A program made the translations under genes and the position numbers. Under the pieces are notes generated by a model. The model saw nothing but the letters and a program-made list of their open reading frames with translations. It did no database searches and was not told where the DNA came from. From DUPQ01 sp041678685 (GTDB taxonomy: Bacteria; Bacillota; Clostridia; DUPQ01): DNA of 64,000 nucleotides. Of the stretch, positions 16,154 through 24,302 are shown piece by piece. Each line of letters starts with the position of its first letter. Within the stretch, counting starts at the first letter, position 1. Location of the stretch: assembly GCA_041678685.1 (NCBI GenBank), contig JBAYNV010000001.1:1-64000 (forward strand), written 5' to 3'.

Positions 16154-17632
16154 TTATTTATCTGTTGGGATCTGGGCTTTCTTTGCTGTGATCTCACCGA
16201 TCATTCTGTCATATTCCTTTTCGTCGACTTTGTTTTTTGTCTGCATCACCAGGAATGCGCAGCCTATAAGGAATATTGGAACGAAAACTATGATGCATCT
16301 GAAATTCATCTTCATCGAATCTGTTCCCAAAGCAAGAGCCTGATCTATCATCGCGCTCTTCTCAACAGCATCGATCTGACCCATATTGCTCAATTGTTCC
16401 GCTTCCGAAATACCGTTTGTGATAGCAGTGATGCCAAGTAAAAGATATGCGGCCGCAACTATCCCCTGCTCAAGCGCAGATCCCATCTTTGCCATGAATG
16501 GTCTTATCGAGAAGATTATTGCCTCGTCTCTGTTACCTTTCTTGTATTCGTTATACTCTATGCAGTTGGTAAGATTGATGGTTATGACCATATATATCAT
16601 GGACTGCCCGAAAGCCAGAAGCAGACCGGCAACACACAGAAGAAGATATATCATAGGTATCGCTATACCGATAATGAAGAAGAAACCATATCCCAGGATA
16701 ACGCCTATAAGTCCCAATACCGCTATCTTGCTTCTTGTCAGATGCTTTGCCATTGCAGGATATACGATATTCACAAGCAATGATCCCAGAGCATATGCGC
16801 CTACGAACAAAGTGATATTTATCCCATCATATCCGAAATACATATATACATATATGATACCAAAAACATTTATAAGGGATGAACCCAGATTATATAGAAG
16901 CATCTCTAAAGACGTCCACAGAAGCTGATCGTTTTTCAATACGACGTTTATCATTGCTTTAAACCCTATCTTTTCGTTATTCGGACGATATGATACAGGC
17001 GCTTCTTTCACGCAGAATGTCGTCATTGCCTGGCACCCAATGAATATGAGGCCGATTATGATAGCTACTGCTCTGTATCCGGTAATGGAGTTGCCTCCAA
17101 TTGCCATGGAACCGTTTGTCAATATCGGTATTGCAGCAAATGCTATGATAGCGCCTATCGCCGCAAAAAGATTGGCCATTGAAGTCAGCGTAGCTCTCTG
17201 ATTCTGATCCTTTGCCAAAGAAGGAAGCATTGCCCAATAGCTTATATCGTTCATAGTGAACGTTATATCGAACAGAAGATATAATATGCCGAAGAAAACA
17301 ACAAAGTTCCAGCCTGTGAAACCCGATGAGAAATATATGACCATCACAACCGCACTGGTCACGGCCCCTATGATTATCCATGGTTTGAATTTACCCAATT
17401 TCATTTTGGTATTTTCAATGATACCACCCATCACCGGGTCATTTATTGCATCCCAGATACGGCATACGATCATAATTATACTGATCGCAAAAAACTGCGC
17501 ATCCGTCAATGTCCTTGTGAACATGACATATGTCAGCAGATAAGCTGCAAAAAGCTGATAAGCCATGTCACGTCCGATACCGCCAAGCGAATAAAACCAC
17601 TTGTTACGATTGAATGTTTTTGTCTCGTCCAT
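16154..17632 (-). CDS. GPH-family (MelB-like) sugar:cation symporter
   Basis: A 492-residue, 12-helix integral membrane protein of the glycoside-pentoside-hexuronide:cation symporter family. Diagnostic features include the N-terminal LGGIGRDMAYQLFAAYLLTY helix, the RIWDAINDPVMGGIIE cation-site region (about 54-70) and KFKPWIII in the first cytoplasmic loop. It likely imports an oligosaccharide or glycoside for the nearby sugar genes. Start ATG at 17632 is set by GGGGGAG six bases upstream; longer in-frame starts lack this. Promoter at 17680-17709. Confidence 0.9.
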   Translation of the reverse strand: MDETKTFNRNKWFYSLGGIGRDMAYQLFAAYLLTYVMFTRTLTDAQFFAISIIMIVCRIWDAINDPVMGGIIENTKMKLGKFKPWIIIGAVTSAVVMVIYFSSGFTGWNFVVFFGILYLLFDITFTMNDISYWAMLPSLAKDQNQRATLTSMANLFAAIGAIIAFAAIPILTNGSMAIGGNSITGYRAVAIIIGLIFIGCQAMTTFCVKEAPVSYRPNNEKIGFKAMINVVLKNDQLLWTSLEMLLYNLGSSLINVFGIIYVYMYFGYDGINITLFVGAYALGSLLVNIVYPAMAKHLTRSKIAVLGLIGVILGYGFFFIIGIAIPMIYLLLCVAGLLLAFGQSMIYMVITINLTNCIEYNEYKKGNRDEAIIFSIRPFMAKMGSALEQGIVAAAYLLLGITAITNGISEAEQLSNMGQIDAVEKSAMIDQALALGTDSMKMNFRCIIVFVPIFLIGCAFLVMQTKNKVDEKEYDRMIGEITAKKAQIPTDK

Positions 17633-17679
17633 ACTACTCTCCCCCATATACATTTGTTAGATTGATTTGTAATATCATG

Positions 17680-17709
17680 ATTATATATCGGGAAACATCA
17701 TTATTTCAA
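17680..17709 (-). promoter_or_regulatory. Promoter of the GPH symporter gene
   Basis: Minus strand TTGAAA (17704-17709), 18-base spacer, TATAAT (17680-17685), about 50 bases ahead of the start codon. Confidence 0.7.
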
Positions 17710-17753
17710 TAAGCAAGAAAAATAAAGTATGATCCCGGTCATTTTAATGAGAA

Positions 17754-17775
17754 AAAGACCTCATATGAAGTCTTT
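17754..17775 (-). terminator. Hairpin terminator overlapping the stop of the 68-residue orphan
   Basis: AAAGACTTCA and TGAGGTCTTT are complementary over 10 bp with one wobble, followed by TTCTC on the minus strand. The T-run is short, so termination may be partial. Confidence 0.5.
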
Positions 17776-17980
17776 ATATATTTATATCTTCGTAATCCTC
17801 AGGTATAACCCTGCCATCAAGGTCATAACGCTTTTTATGCAGGATGCACAGTACTTTCCCGCTTTCTTCCAGCGCTTCCTGTATATCCTCATCAGTCATT
17901 TCATTATTATCGAATACCTTATCCGATTTTTTACCCCATTGCTCATTTGAATGCAGGCGCAGGTTAGATTTGCTGATCAT
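17774..17980 (-). CDS. Small hypothetical protein
   Basis: A 68-residue soluble acidic protein (starts MISKSNLRLHSNEQWGKKSD, contains NNEMTDEDIQEALEESGKVL, ends GRVIPEDYEDINI). I do not recognise the family. The start at 17980 has GAGGT seven bases upstream and gives the compact form; an upstream in-frame ATG at 18070 has no ribosome binding site and would overlap the gltS terminator. It is isolated between two hairpin terminators, in the gap between the GPH and GltS transporters. No signal peptide or membrane segment. Confidence 0.6.
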   Translation of the reverse strand: MISKSNLRLHSNEQWGKKSDKVFDNNEMTDEDIQEALEESGKVLCILHKKRYDLDGRVIPEDYEDINI

Positions 17981-18071
17981 AAAAGGGACCTCTTTTTCAG
18001 ATAAATTCTGCTTAACCGCTTTCCGATTAATATACTTTAAACACGCGTAAAAGTCAAATGAAGAATACAAG

Positions 18072-18099
18072 AAAGACGGGTATCATCCCGTCTTTTTGC
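18072..18099. terminator. Terminator downstream of the GltS-type gene
   Basis: AAAGACGGG and CCCGTCTTT form a perfect 9-bp stem with a six-base loop. TTTCTTG follows on minus and TTTTT on plus, so it may work in both directions. Confidence 0.8.
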
Positions 18100-18116
18100 A
18101 TACTTTATTTTGTCTG

Positions 18117-19541
18117 TTATTTTGTTTCCTTTTTAAATATCTGTTTTCTGAAAAGGATCACCGAATATACGACCATGAGCACTGTAAGCAATGCTATGGT
18201 GATATAAAGATTATTCGTACTCTGAGGCGCAAAACTAAGCACAAGCAGCACAGGGAATCCGAATACTATAGCCCACAACTGCTGATATACCAGGTTCGTG
18301 GCCGCAGGCGTCTGAAACTGGGGATCTATCTCCCTAAGCAGTATTATACCTGTGCTTGCAGTCCCGGTAAGCATTCCGTACATAACAAGAAATGATTCAT
18401 GCCTGTATGTCGGAAACAGCCTCTTGCATATGAAATCGCACTGTATGTATGTTATTACCAGACCTGCAACGGACAATGCAATGACCGGTATGACGAATTC
18501 CTTGTATTTGAAAGCCGACAGATCTATAGCCGCTATTGAAGCGACTACCATTATATCGAACGCAAATCCAGAAATACGGTTCTGCATGAAATTGCTTGTA
18601 TATTCCCTCTTGATGATCCCTTTTTTCTTGAGCGTCTGTAATATCGTCTTGACCAATACTGCAAACACTGTGGCAAACAGGAAATTGAATCCCCAAAGAA
18701 GAGGCTGAACAGTATTTACGCCAAAACTGCCCATGTATCCGGCCTCGATTATCTGATTCACGCCCCACATGAATATGTATGTCATAGCATATGCTATAAA
18801 TACCAATGCTATCTGAACAGTCAGTTTATCGATGGATTCGGATAGAGGTATTTCATTTTTCGCTGATGTTACCTGCTCAGCAGGTTCTTCGACGAACGTT
18901 TCACTGTCATCAAAGTTGCTCTTTGCAACTCCTTTTCGTTTAAGTCTCCAAAGATATATTATCCCGCCAATGCTTGCTGATATGAAGCCTGTTGCTGCAA
19001 TGGTGAGCCCGAAGCTCGTTCCATTTTCAAAACCCCACAGTGTTTCGTATGTATGCCCCCAGTTGAATGCCTGTCCGGGCCCCTGCCCGTAACCCATCGG
19101 GAGAAGCAGACCTGCTGCAGGGAAAAGGCCTTCCATGAAAAACCCGAGAACGACCATAATGACCAGTCCGAAAAGACCCTGAAGCACATATCCTGACACT
19201 GTGGTCAACCCGTAATTCAATATGTCTGTTTTTGTACCCTTAGAGGACTTGCCTTCAGATGTCTTCAATGCGACTGCGGCAAACCCCAGCCCCAGTCCAT
19301 GGTATGTCAGCGTCTCTAAAGTAACCGCCGAAAACATCGAATCCCCCGTGATCTCCTTATATATGTAATTTGCCATAAGGATAAGGAATCCGCCCAGGAC
19401 GGCACTTGGTATTAAAGACTTCCTAAGTGGCTTGATAACCCTTCGTAAAAGGTTAGCTATCATCATTGCCCCAAGAAGAAGAGTCAGCGTGATAATGAAA
19501 GACCATACGTTGGTATCCCAAAAATTAACTCCAGTTGTCAT
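18117..19541 (-). CDS. Sodium:glutamate symporter, GltS family
   Basis: A 474-residue membrane protein with about 11 helices, resembling GltS. The family features are the N-terminal FIITLTLLLGAMMIANLLRR helix, the first reentrant-type glycine-rich loop GLLLPMGYGQGPGQAFNWG (about 147-165) and the second conserved segment VMYGMLTGTASTGIILLREI (about 383-402). It should import a dicarboxylate amino acid or similar anion with sodium; substrate specificity is uncertain because the pocket differs from the E. coli protein. AAGGAG precedes the ATG. Divergent from the lyase/BNR pair. Confidence 0.85.
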   Translation of the reverse strand: MTTGVNFWDTNVWSFIITLTLLLGAMMIANLLRRVIKPLRKSLIPSAVLGGFLILMANYIYKEITGDSMFSAVTLETLTYHGLGLGFAAVALKTSEGKSSKGTKTDILNYGLTTVSGYVLQGLFGLVIMVVLGFFMEGLFPAAGLLLPMGYGQGPGQAFNWGHTYETLWGFENGTSFGLTIAATGFISASIGGIIYLWRLKRKGVAKSNFDDSETFVEEPAEQVTSAKNEIPLSESIDKLTVQIALVFIAYAMTYIFMWGVNQIIEAGYMGSFGVNTVQPLLWGFNFLFATVFAVLVKTILQTLKKKGIIKREYTSNFMQNRISGFAFDIMVVASIAAIDLSAFKYKEFVIPVIALSVAGLVITYIQCDFICKRLFPTYRHESFLVMYGMLTGTASTGIILLREIDPQFQTPAATNLVYQQLWAIVFGFPVLLVLSFAPQSTNNLYITIALLTVLMVVYSVILFRKQIFKKETK

Positions 19542-19659
19542 ATGTTATCTCCTTAATATGTTTTTATGAGCTAGTAATAACTTTTGTATTATAACACCAA
19601 CATATAAGAAATAAAAGAAGAAATTTTAAATTTCATAATTGTTACGTATTTCGTCATGA

Positions 19660-19665
19660 TATAAT
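19660..19665 (+). promoter_or_regulatory. Candidate -10 hexamer for the lyase/BNR operon
   Basis: A TATAAT lies 32 bases before the lyase start. No good -35 hexamer is at 17 bases; TTGTTA sits 15 bases upstream, so the promoter may be activator-dependent. Confidence 0.45.
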
Positions 19666-19696
19666 CACAATACACAAATAAAAACCGGAGGCTTTA

Positions 19697-20614
19697 ATGA
19701 GATCCCGTGGAATATATGTAACAATGATCACCCCATACACAGTCAGCAATAAGATCGATTACAATGTAGTGGAGAAAATGGTCGAATGGTATATCAAAAA
19801 TGGCCTGCACGGTATATTTGCCGTATGCCAGTCATCAGAAATGTTCTACCTTTCAAGAGATGAAAGAAAGGAACTTGCATCTTTCATAATCAGAACGGTG
19901 AACGGAAGGATACCTGTCGTGGTGTCCGGGCACGTCAGTGAATGTGAAAATGAGCAGATCACCGATGTATACGACGCATATGAACAAGGCGCATCTAATG
20001 TCATCCTTCTTACTAATAAGTTCGCGATGAAAGATGATCCGGAAGGTACATTCATAAGGAATCTTGGATCGTTCATAGATAAAATACCCGAAGGGATACC
20101 TCTGGGGCTGTATGAATGCCCTGCACCATATAAGTATGTGCTCACAGACAAGGACATGAAATGGGTCATACAAAGTAAAAGATTCACTTTCTTTAAAGAC
20201 ACATGCTGCGATGCGGATATTATAAAAAACAGGATCACTCTGGCAAAAGGCACGGATTTTTCCATATTCAATGCAAACGGCGGGACTTTCTACGAGACAC
20301 TCAAGGCAGGCGCATGCGGCTACAGCGGTATAATGGCGAATTTCCATCCGGATCTGTATGTCTGGCTTTTTGACAACTATAAAAAGCATCCAAAGGAGGC
20401 AAACCTCGTTGCATCTTTCCTTGCGATGGCTGCAGTCATAGAGACAAGGGTCTACCCTGCATGCGCTAAATACCATATGCAGAGATATTTCAATGAAATG
20501 CTTACGGATTCCAGAAGCTGTGATGCATCACTTTTGAAAAGTTTTATGAAAGATGAAGTGGATGCGATGGAGAACGTTGCCCAGTTTATAAGAGAAACGA
20601 TAAGGAGCATATGA
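19697..20614 (+). CDS. Dihydrodipicolinate synthase/N-acetylneuraminate lyase family protein
   Basis: A 305-residue TIM-barrel aldolase of the DapA/NanA superfamily. The Schiff-base lysine is in RFTFFKDTCCD (about 157) and the catalytic tyrosine in PLGLYECPAPY (about 133). The usual GTTGE loop of DapA is replaced by CQSSEMFYLS, which argues against lysine biosynthesis and for a 2-keto-3-deoxy sugar acid or sialic-acid-like substrate. GGAGG lies 7 bases before ATG. It is followed after one base by the BNR protein, so the two are one operon and probably act on the same sugar acid. Confidence 0.88.
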   Translation: MRSRGIYVTMITPYTVSNKIDYNVVEKMVEWYIKNGLHGIFAVCQSSEMFYLSRDERKELASFIIRTVNGRIPVVVSGHVSECENEQITDVYDAYEQGASNVILLTNKFAMKDDPEGTFIRNLGSFIDKIPEGIPLGLYECPAPYKYVLTDKDMKWVIQSKRFTFFKDTCCDADIIKNRITLAKGTDFSIFNANGGTFYETLKAGACGYSGIMANFHPDLYVWLFDNYKKHPKEANLVASFLAMAAVIETRVYPACAKYHMQRYFNEMLTDSRSCDASLLKSFMKDEVDAMENVAQFIRETIRSI

Positions 20615-20615
20615 A

Positions 20616-21956
20616 ATGGTGACGATAACAAGAATGGAACCTTTCGACAGCGGTATAACATTTGAATATACATGCGATGCTTTGGAAAAGCAGCTTCGTA
20701 TGAGGATCGCGATGGTACGGCAGTCCTCTTCGAAGGTCATTGAGAAACATATAGACGCAAAAGACGGCATGGTGAACGTTGACGGGTTGGAAAATGGCAA
20801 GGACTATACGGTGTGTCTCACTTTAACCGATAAAATAGGCAGGATAGAAGTCCCATCCTGCACAAGGCTTTTCACTCCTTTTAAAAACAAGAAAAATTTC
20901 AAGATCATCAACTATATCCACAAAGATGATTTTTATTTCTATCCTTCTGGAAGATCCACATGCTCCCCCTGCCTGCTGGTATTACCAAACGGTGATTATT
21001 TATGTTCTCATGATGTGTTCTGGGGGCACGGTGCGCAGGATCTTTCATATATTTTCACATCAAAGGATTCCGGTCTGACATGGCATTATCTGTCTCATAT
21101 ATCACCCTGCTTCTGGGGAAAATTATTTCTGATAGGCAGTGTCGTATACATGCTGGGCATGTCCACGGAATATGGAGACATAATGCTGCATAGATCCATG
21201 GATTGCGGAGCCACATGGGATAAGACAGTTTGTCTGTTCAAAACCGACATAGTTGATGAAAGAGGTTTCCACCAGGCTCCGGTCCCGACAGTGATCAACA
21301 ATGGCAGGATATGGACCGCAGTGGAATACGGGACATGGAAGCATAAATTCAGCATACATGTGATTTCGTGCGATATAGGCAAGGATCTGATGGATCCGAA
21401 GAATTGGGCTATGACAGGAGATACATCAGTAAAAATGAATCTCATGGGACTCAGAGGATGCAAGGAAGATCCTGTAGCGATAGAAGGAAATGTCATCACA
21501 GGGAATGATGGCCGCATGTATGATATGCTCCGATGCAATCTTGTCGATGACGGTATAGCTATCTTAAGCGAGCTTGATAAAAATGATCCTACCGCACCGC
21601 TTAAAAACATAAGAGCGGTCGATCTTCCTCTAGGACACTGTAAATTTGTCATAAGAAACAGAAACAACAGATATTATGTTATGGGAAACCGTATAGCCAC
21701 TCCTTATGGCAACAAACGTCAGACGATGAGCCTTTATGGATCAGATGATCTGATAAGCTGGACTTTTATAAAAGATCTCTGGGATATACGCTCTACTTCT
21801 GACAGAAAGAAAGCCGCTTTGCAGTATCCGGACTGGTGTTTTCAAAATGATGACATCATTGCCGTGATAAGAACTGCCATGGATAAGCCGTTTAATTTCC
21901 ATAATGCCAACTGCATCACGTTCCACAGATACAGGAACGCGCTGGAAAGCAAATGA
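20616..21956 (+). CDS. BNR-repeat (sialidase-fold) protein, intracellular
   Basis: A 446-residue protein with a short N-terminal beta domain (about 1-80, fibronectin-like) and a beta-propeller-like core. Two Asp-box sequences, SKDSGLTW (about 145) and SMDCGATW (about 190), are the sialidase/BNR signature. No signal peptide and no obvious arginine triad can be assigned by eye. Downstream of a NanA-family lyase, it is likely to process the lyase substrate precursor inside the cell. AAGGAG lies about 7-8 bases before the ATG, within the end of the lyase gene. Sialidase activity itself is unproven. Confidence 0.72.
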   Translation: MVTITRMEPFDSGITFEYTCDALEKQLRMRIAMVRQSSSKVIEKHIDAKDGMVNVDGLENGKDYTVCLTLTDKIGRIEVPSCTRLFTPFKNKKNFKIINYIHKDDFYFYPSGRSTCSPCLLVLPNGDYLCSHDVFWGHGAQDLSYIFTSKDSGLTWHYLSHISPCFWGKLFLIGSVVYMLGMSTEYGDIMLHRSMDCGATWDKTVCLFKTDIVDERGFHQAPVPTVINNGRIWTAVEYGTWKHKFSIHVISCDIGKDLMDPKNWAMTGDTSVKMNLMGLRGCKEDPVAIEGNVITGNDGRMYDMLRCNLVDDGIAILSELDKNDPTAPLKNIRAVDLPLGHCKFVIRNRNNRYYVMGNRIATPYGNKRQTMSLYGSDDLISWTFIKDLWDIRSTSDRKKAALQYPDWCFQNDDIIAVIRTAMDKPFNFHNANCITFHRYRNALESK

Positions 21957-22035
21957 TCCAAAGATGATATTATGGGCGGAATGCTTGCAAATCTGAAGTT
22001 TTTCGGGTAAAATCTGAAATAAAAGAGGCTGATAA

Positions 22036-22839
22036 ATGTTAACAAAAGAAACAGAATGCCTATACACTTTCAAACGAAGCAGTTATGACGAAAACAAGGT
22101 TTTCTTCTCAAATTATCTGGCTAAATTGAAGAAACCATTTGATGACTATCTTGAAATGAATATAAACAGCTCTGTTTTTTATTCTATCAGTTACAGGGAT
22201 GACCATATCGGTTTCTTTTCAGTTCTTGAAGAAAAGTACCTTACGTCATTTTATCTTCCTGATTCCCTGCTGTTTCTGGCAAAAGACATTTTTATGCTGA
22301 TTGTAAGGGATTTCAACATAGAAATGATACTGGTCACAAGTTTTGATGAAATGTCCTTATGTTTATGTACCGATCATCTTTCCAATATCAAAACGCACTA
22401 CTTATATTATACACAAAGCTGTCTTCCTGTCAGGAATCCGGAATATGCTTATGACCTGTTCAGAAAAGCCAGATACAAAGACATCGAGAGCATTAAAAAG
22501 TACAGCGGCAGCTTTATTGATCTTCATAAACAGAGGATCGATAAAGAACAGTTATATATATTAGAAGATAAAACGGGTTTATTTCTTGGTCTGGGATTAA
22601 TAATACCTCATACCCTGCAATCCGGGATATGCAGTCTTGGTGTATTTATTAGAGAAGATAAACGTAATAATTATGCAGGAAGAAGCATATTATTACATTT
22701 ATCGGCAGTTGCAAAGGAAAGAAAGCTTTCTGTCCGCTGTGCATGCCCCGTCAGCAATGAGGCATATGGCAGGGCTCTTGAAAGTGCCGGTTTCGTTAAT
22801 GATTCCAGACTGTTCGTTGTTTATATCGATCATAACTAA
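22036..22839 (+). CDS. GNAT-like acetyltransferase domain protein
   Basis: A 267-residue protein. The C-terminal half resembles a GNAT fold: ICSLGVFIREDKRNNYAGRS with a degenerate acetyl-CoA loop (about 201-220), then a helix and NEAYGRALESAGF near the end, as in GNAT motif B. The N-terminal 130 residues are not recognised. AAAGAGGC lies 9 bases before ATG. It stands alone between the lyase/BNR pair and the flagellar operon, so the context gives no substrate. Confidence 0.65.
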   Translation: MLTKETECLYTFKRSSYDENKVFFSNYLAKLKKPFDDYLEMNINSSVFYSISYRDDHIGFFSVLEEKYLTSFYLPDSLLFLAKDIFMLIVRDFNIEMILVTSFDEMSLCLCTDHLSNIKTHYLYYTQSCLPVRNPEYAYDLFRKARYKDIESIKKYSGSFIDLHKQRIDKEQLYILEDKTGLFLGLGLIIPHTLQSGICSLGVFIREDKRNNYAGRSILLHLSAVAKERKLSVRCACPVSNEAYGRALESAGFVNDSRLFVVYIDHN

Positions 22840-23170
22840 CAATATTTAGTATATGTTATATTATTAATACTTAATACAGATATATATAATAGAACATCTA
22901 TTAACAGTAAATTTAAATAATAATAATTGTTTTTGTATTATTATTTATTATTATATTCTATTTATCGTGTATAAAAGTTCAATATTTTTTGATTTTTATT
23001 CGCATTTAGTATTGACATTGTCATTATACGCTATTACAATGTGAACTATAACATTGGATTATTAAAGATTTCACTTAAATTTTTGGGATTTACTGAAGGA
23101 TTTAGTAGCAACAATCGGAATGGATTCGCAAAACAGATAAACGCATTTTTAAAAAACATTTAGGAGGTAA
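22840..23170 (+). other. AT-rich 331-base leader region upstream of the flagellar operon
   Basis: No gene is visible. The first 170 bases are extremely AT-rich with repeated TAATAAT and TTATTATT runs. A sigma-A promoter follows at 23012-23040, giving a 5' leader of about 125 bases. That leader contains CAATGT-N8-ACATTG at 23037-23056 and a possible TACTGAA/TTTAGTA hairpin. I do not see a known riboswitch or a sigma-28 or sigma-54 site. Confidence 0.7.
23012..23040 (+). promoter_or_regulatory. Sigma-A promoter of the flgB-cheY flagellar operon
   Basis: TTGACA (23012-23017), 17-base spacer, TACAAT (23035-23040). It stands 130 bases before flgB and is the only clear promoter ahead of the 19-gene plus-strand block, fitting early (class II) flagellar expression by the housekeeping sigma. 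Confidence 0.75.
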
Positions 23171-23173
23171 ATG

Positions 23174-23518
23174 ATGTCTATTAATGTTCTTAAAAATACT
23201 CAGATTGTGACCGATGGTATGGATAAATGTCTGCAGCGAAATCAAATACTTGCTTCAAACATAGCTAATTCGGCAACACCCGGGTATAAGGCCAAGGATG
23301 TGTTTCTCAATATCCTTAATCCTGTCAATAAAGAAGGAGGCATCAACTACTCTATCCAGGAACGTACGGATGTCGAGGTCAAGGAAAATGGAAATACGGT
23401 CGATATGGGTAAGGAAATGACATCGATAGTTGAAAATGTTCTGGAATACAACGCACTCGTACAATCGCTTTCTAAAAGTATCAGCAGTATAGAATACGCT
23501 ATTGATGACAGGAGGTAG
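23174..23518 (+). CDS. flgB: Flagellar proximal rod protein FlgB
   Basis: A 114-residue rod protein, a little shorter than usual (about 130). The N-terminal NQILASNIANSATPGYKAKD is the conserved flagellar rod/hook motif and the C-terminal VENVLEYNALVQSLSKSISS helix is typical. The second of two adjacent ATGs is chosen because GGAGG lies six bases ahead. First gene of the plus flagellar operon; flgC follows immediately. Confidence 0.95.
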   Translation: MSINVLKNTQIVTDGMDKCLQRNQILASNIANSATPGYKAKDVFLNILNPVNKEGGINYSIQERTDVEVKENGNTVDMGKEMTSIVENVLEYNALVQSLSKSISSIEYAIDDRR

Positions 23519-23522
23519 AAAA

Positions 23523-23951
23523 ATGGCGAATATAGCAGCTTTCAGCATCAGTTCTCAGGCTTTATCAGTTTATCAGACTAAAATGGATCTTATAGCACAG
23601 AACATAGCAAATGCTGACACTATCCAGACAGACACGGAAGAACCATACCAAAGAAGAGAAGCGGAACTTGTTCAGAAGGAATTGTTCAGCGCGGTTTTTG
23701 ATGATGTAAAAGAAAACAAGGAAGTTATAAGCGTTGCGATCAGCAGCATCAAAGAAGACCAGACGCCTTTCACATTGGTCTATGATCCTACAAATGAATT
23801 CGCAAATGAAAACGGTTATGTCACTAAGTCAAATGTGGACGTAACAGCAGAAATGATGGATCTGTTATCAGCAAGCCGTGCATATGAAGCAAATCTGATG
23901 GCATTCAACACTACTAAAGATATGATTTCTAAAACAACAGAGATACTATAG
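23523..23951 (+). CDS. flgC: Flagellar proximal rod protein FlgC
   Basis: A 142-residue rod subunit assembled between FliF and the distal rod. The motif YQTKMDLIAQNIANADT (about 17-33) and the C-terminal NVDVTAEMMDLLSASRAYEANL are family hallmarks. Start at 23523 is fixed by AGGAGG seven bases upstream; longer reading overlaps flgB. It sits between flgB and fliE as in nearly all Bacillota. Confidence 0.96.
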   Translation: MANIAAFSISSQALSVYQTKMDLIAQNIANADTIQTDTEEPYQRREAELVQKELFSAVFDDVKENKEVISVAISSIKEDQTPFTLVYDPTNEFANENGYVTKSNVDVTAEMMDLLSASRAYEANLMAFNTTKDMISKTTEIL

Positions 23952-23978
23952 TTTTTCTGTCGAGGGGGGAGAAAAATA

Positions 23979-24290
23979 ATGTCAATTCAGGGTATCAGTG
24001 GGATATCTCAGGCACAGAACATCGTTCAGACTGCGGATATATCGAAAAATAATCTAAATAGTGTTACAAACAATGAATTCAGTGATGTTTTTGATAATCT
24101 GCTTAAAAACCTTGTGGAAGCGGAATTAAACAATGAAAACAACTTAAGTATGCTTGTTTCAGGTGATATTGCTAATATAAGCCAGGCGATAGTAGGGCTT
24201 GCAGAAACTGATCTGACCATACAGTACACTATGGAAGTGAGAAACAAGATCGTGGATTCATATAAAGAAATCATGCAGATGCAAGTATAG
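23979..24290 (+). CDS. fliE: Flagellar hook-basal body protein FliE
   Basis: A 103-residue FliE, which links the MS ring (FliF) to the rod. The C-terminal half (VGLAETDLTIQYTMEVRNKIVDSYKEIMQMQV) is strongly conserved. A GGGGGGAG stretch precedes the ATG. Third gene of the operon. Confidence 0.95.
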   Translation: MSIQGISGISQAQNIVQTADISKNNLNSVTNNEFSDVFDNLLKNLVEAELNNENNLSMLVSGDIANISQAIVGLAETDLTIQYTMEVRNKIVDSYKEIMQMQV

Positions 24291-24302
24291 GGGAACGATG
24301 AA

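Noticed and set aside
22870..23170. c-di-GMP-II-like riboswitch in the leader before flgB
   Set aside because: A TTAAATT-GGG-TTAGTAG-GCAAC string loosely recalls the type II aptamer, but the required stems and pseudoknot pairs do not form and the core spacing is wrong.
23174..23518. FlgB as a broken gene because of its short length
   Set aside because: Both conserved ends are present and it reads into flgC normally; the missing part is a variable middle segment.
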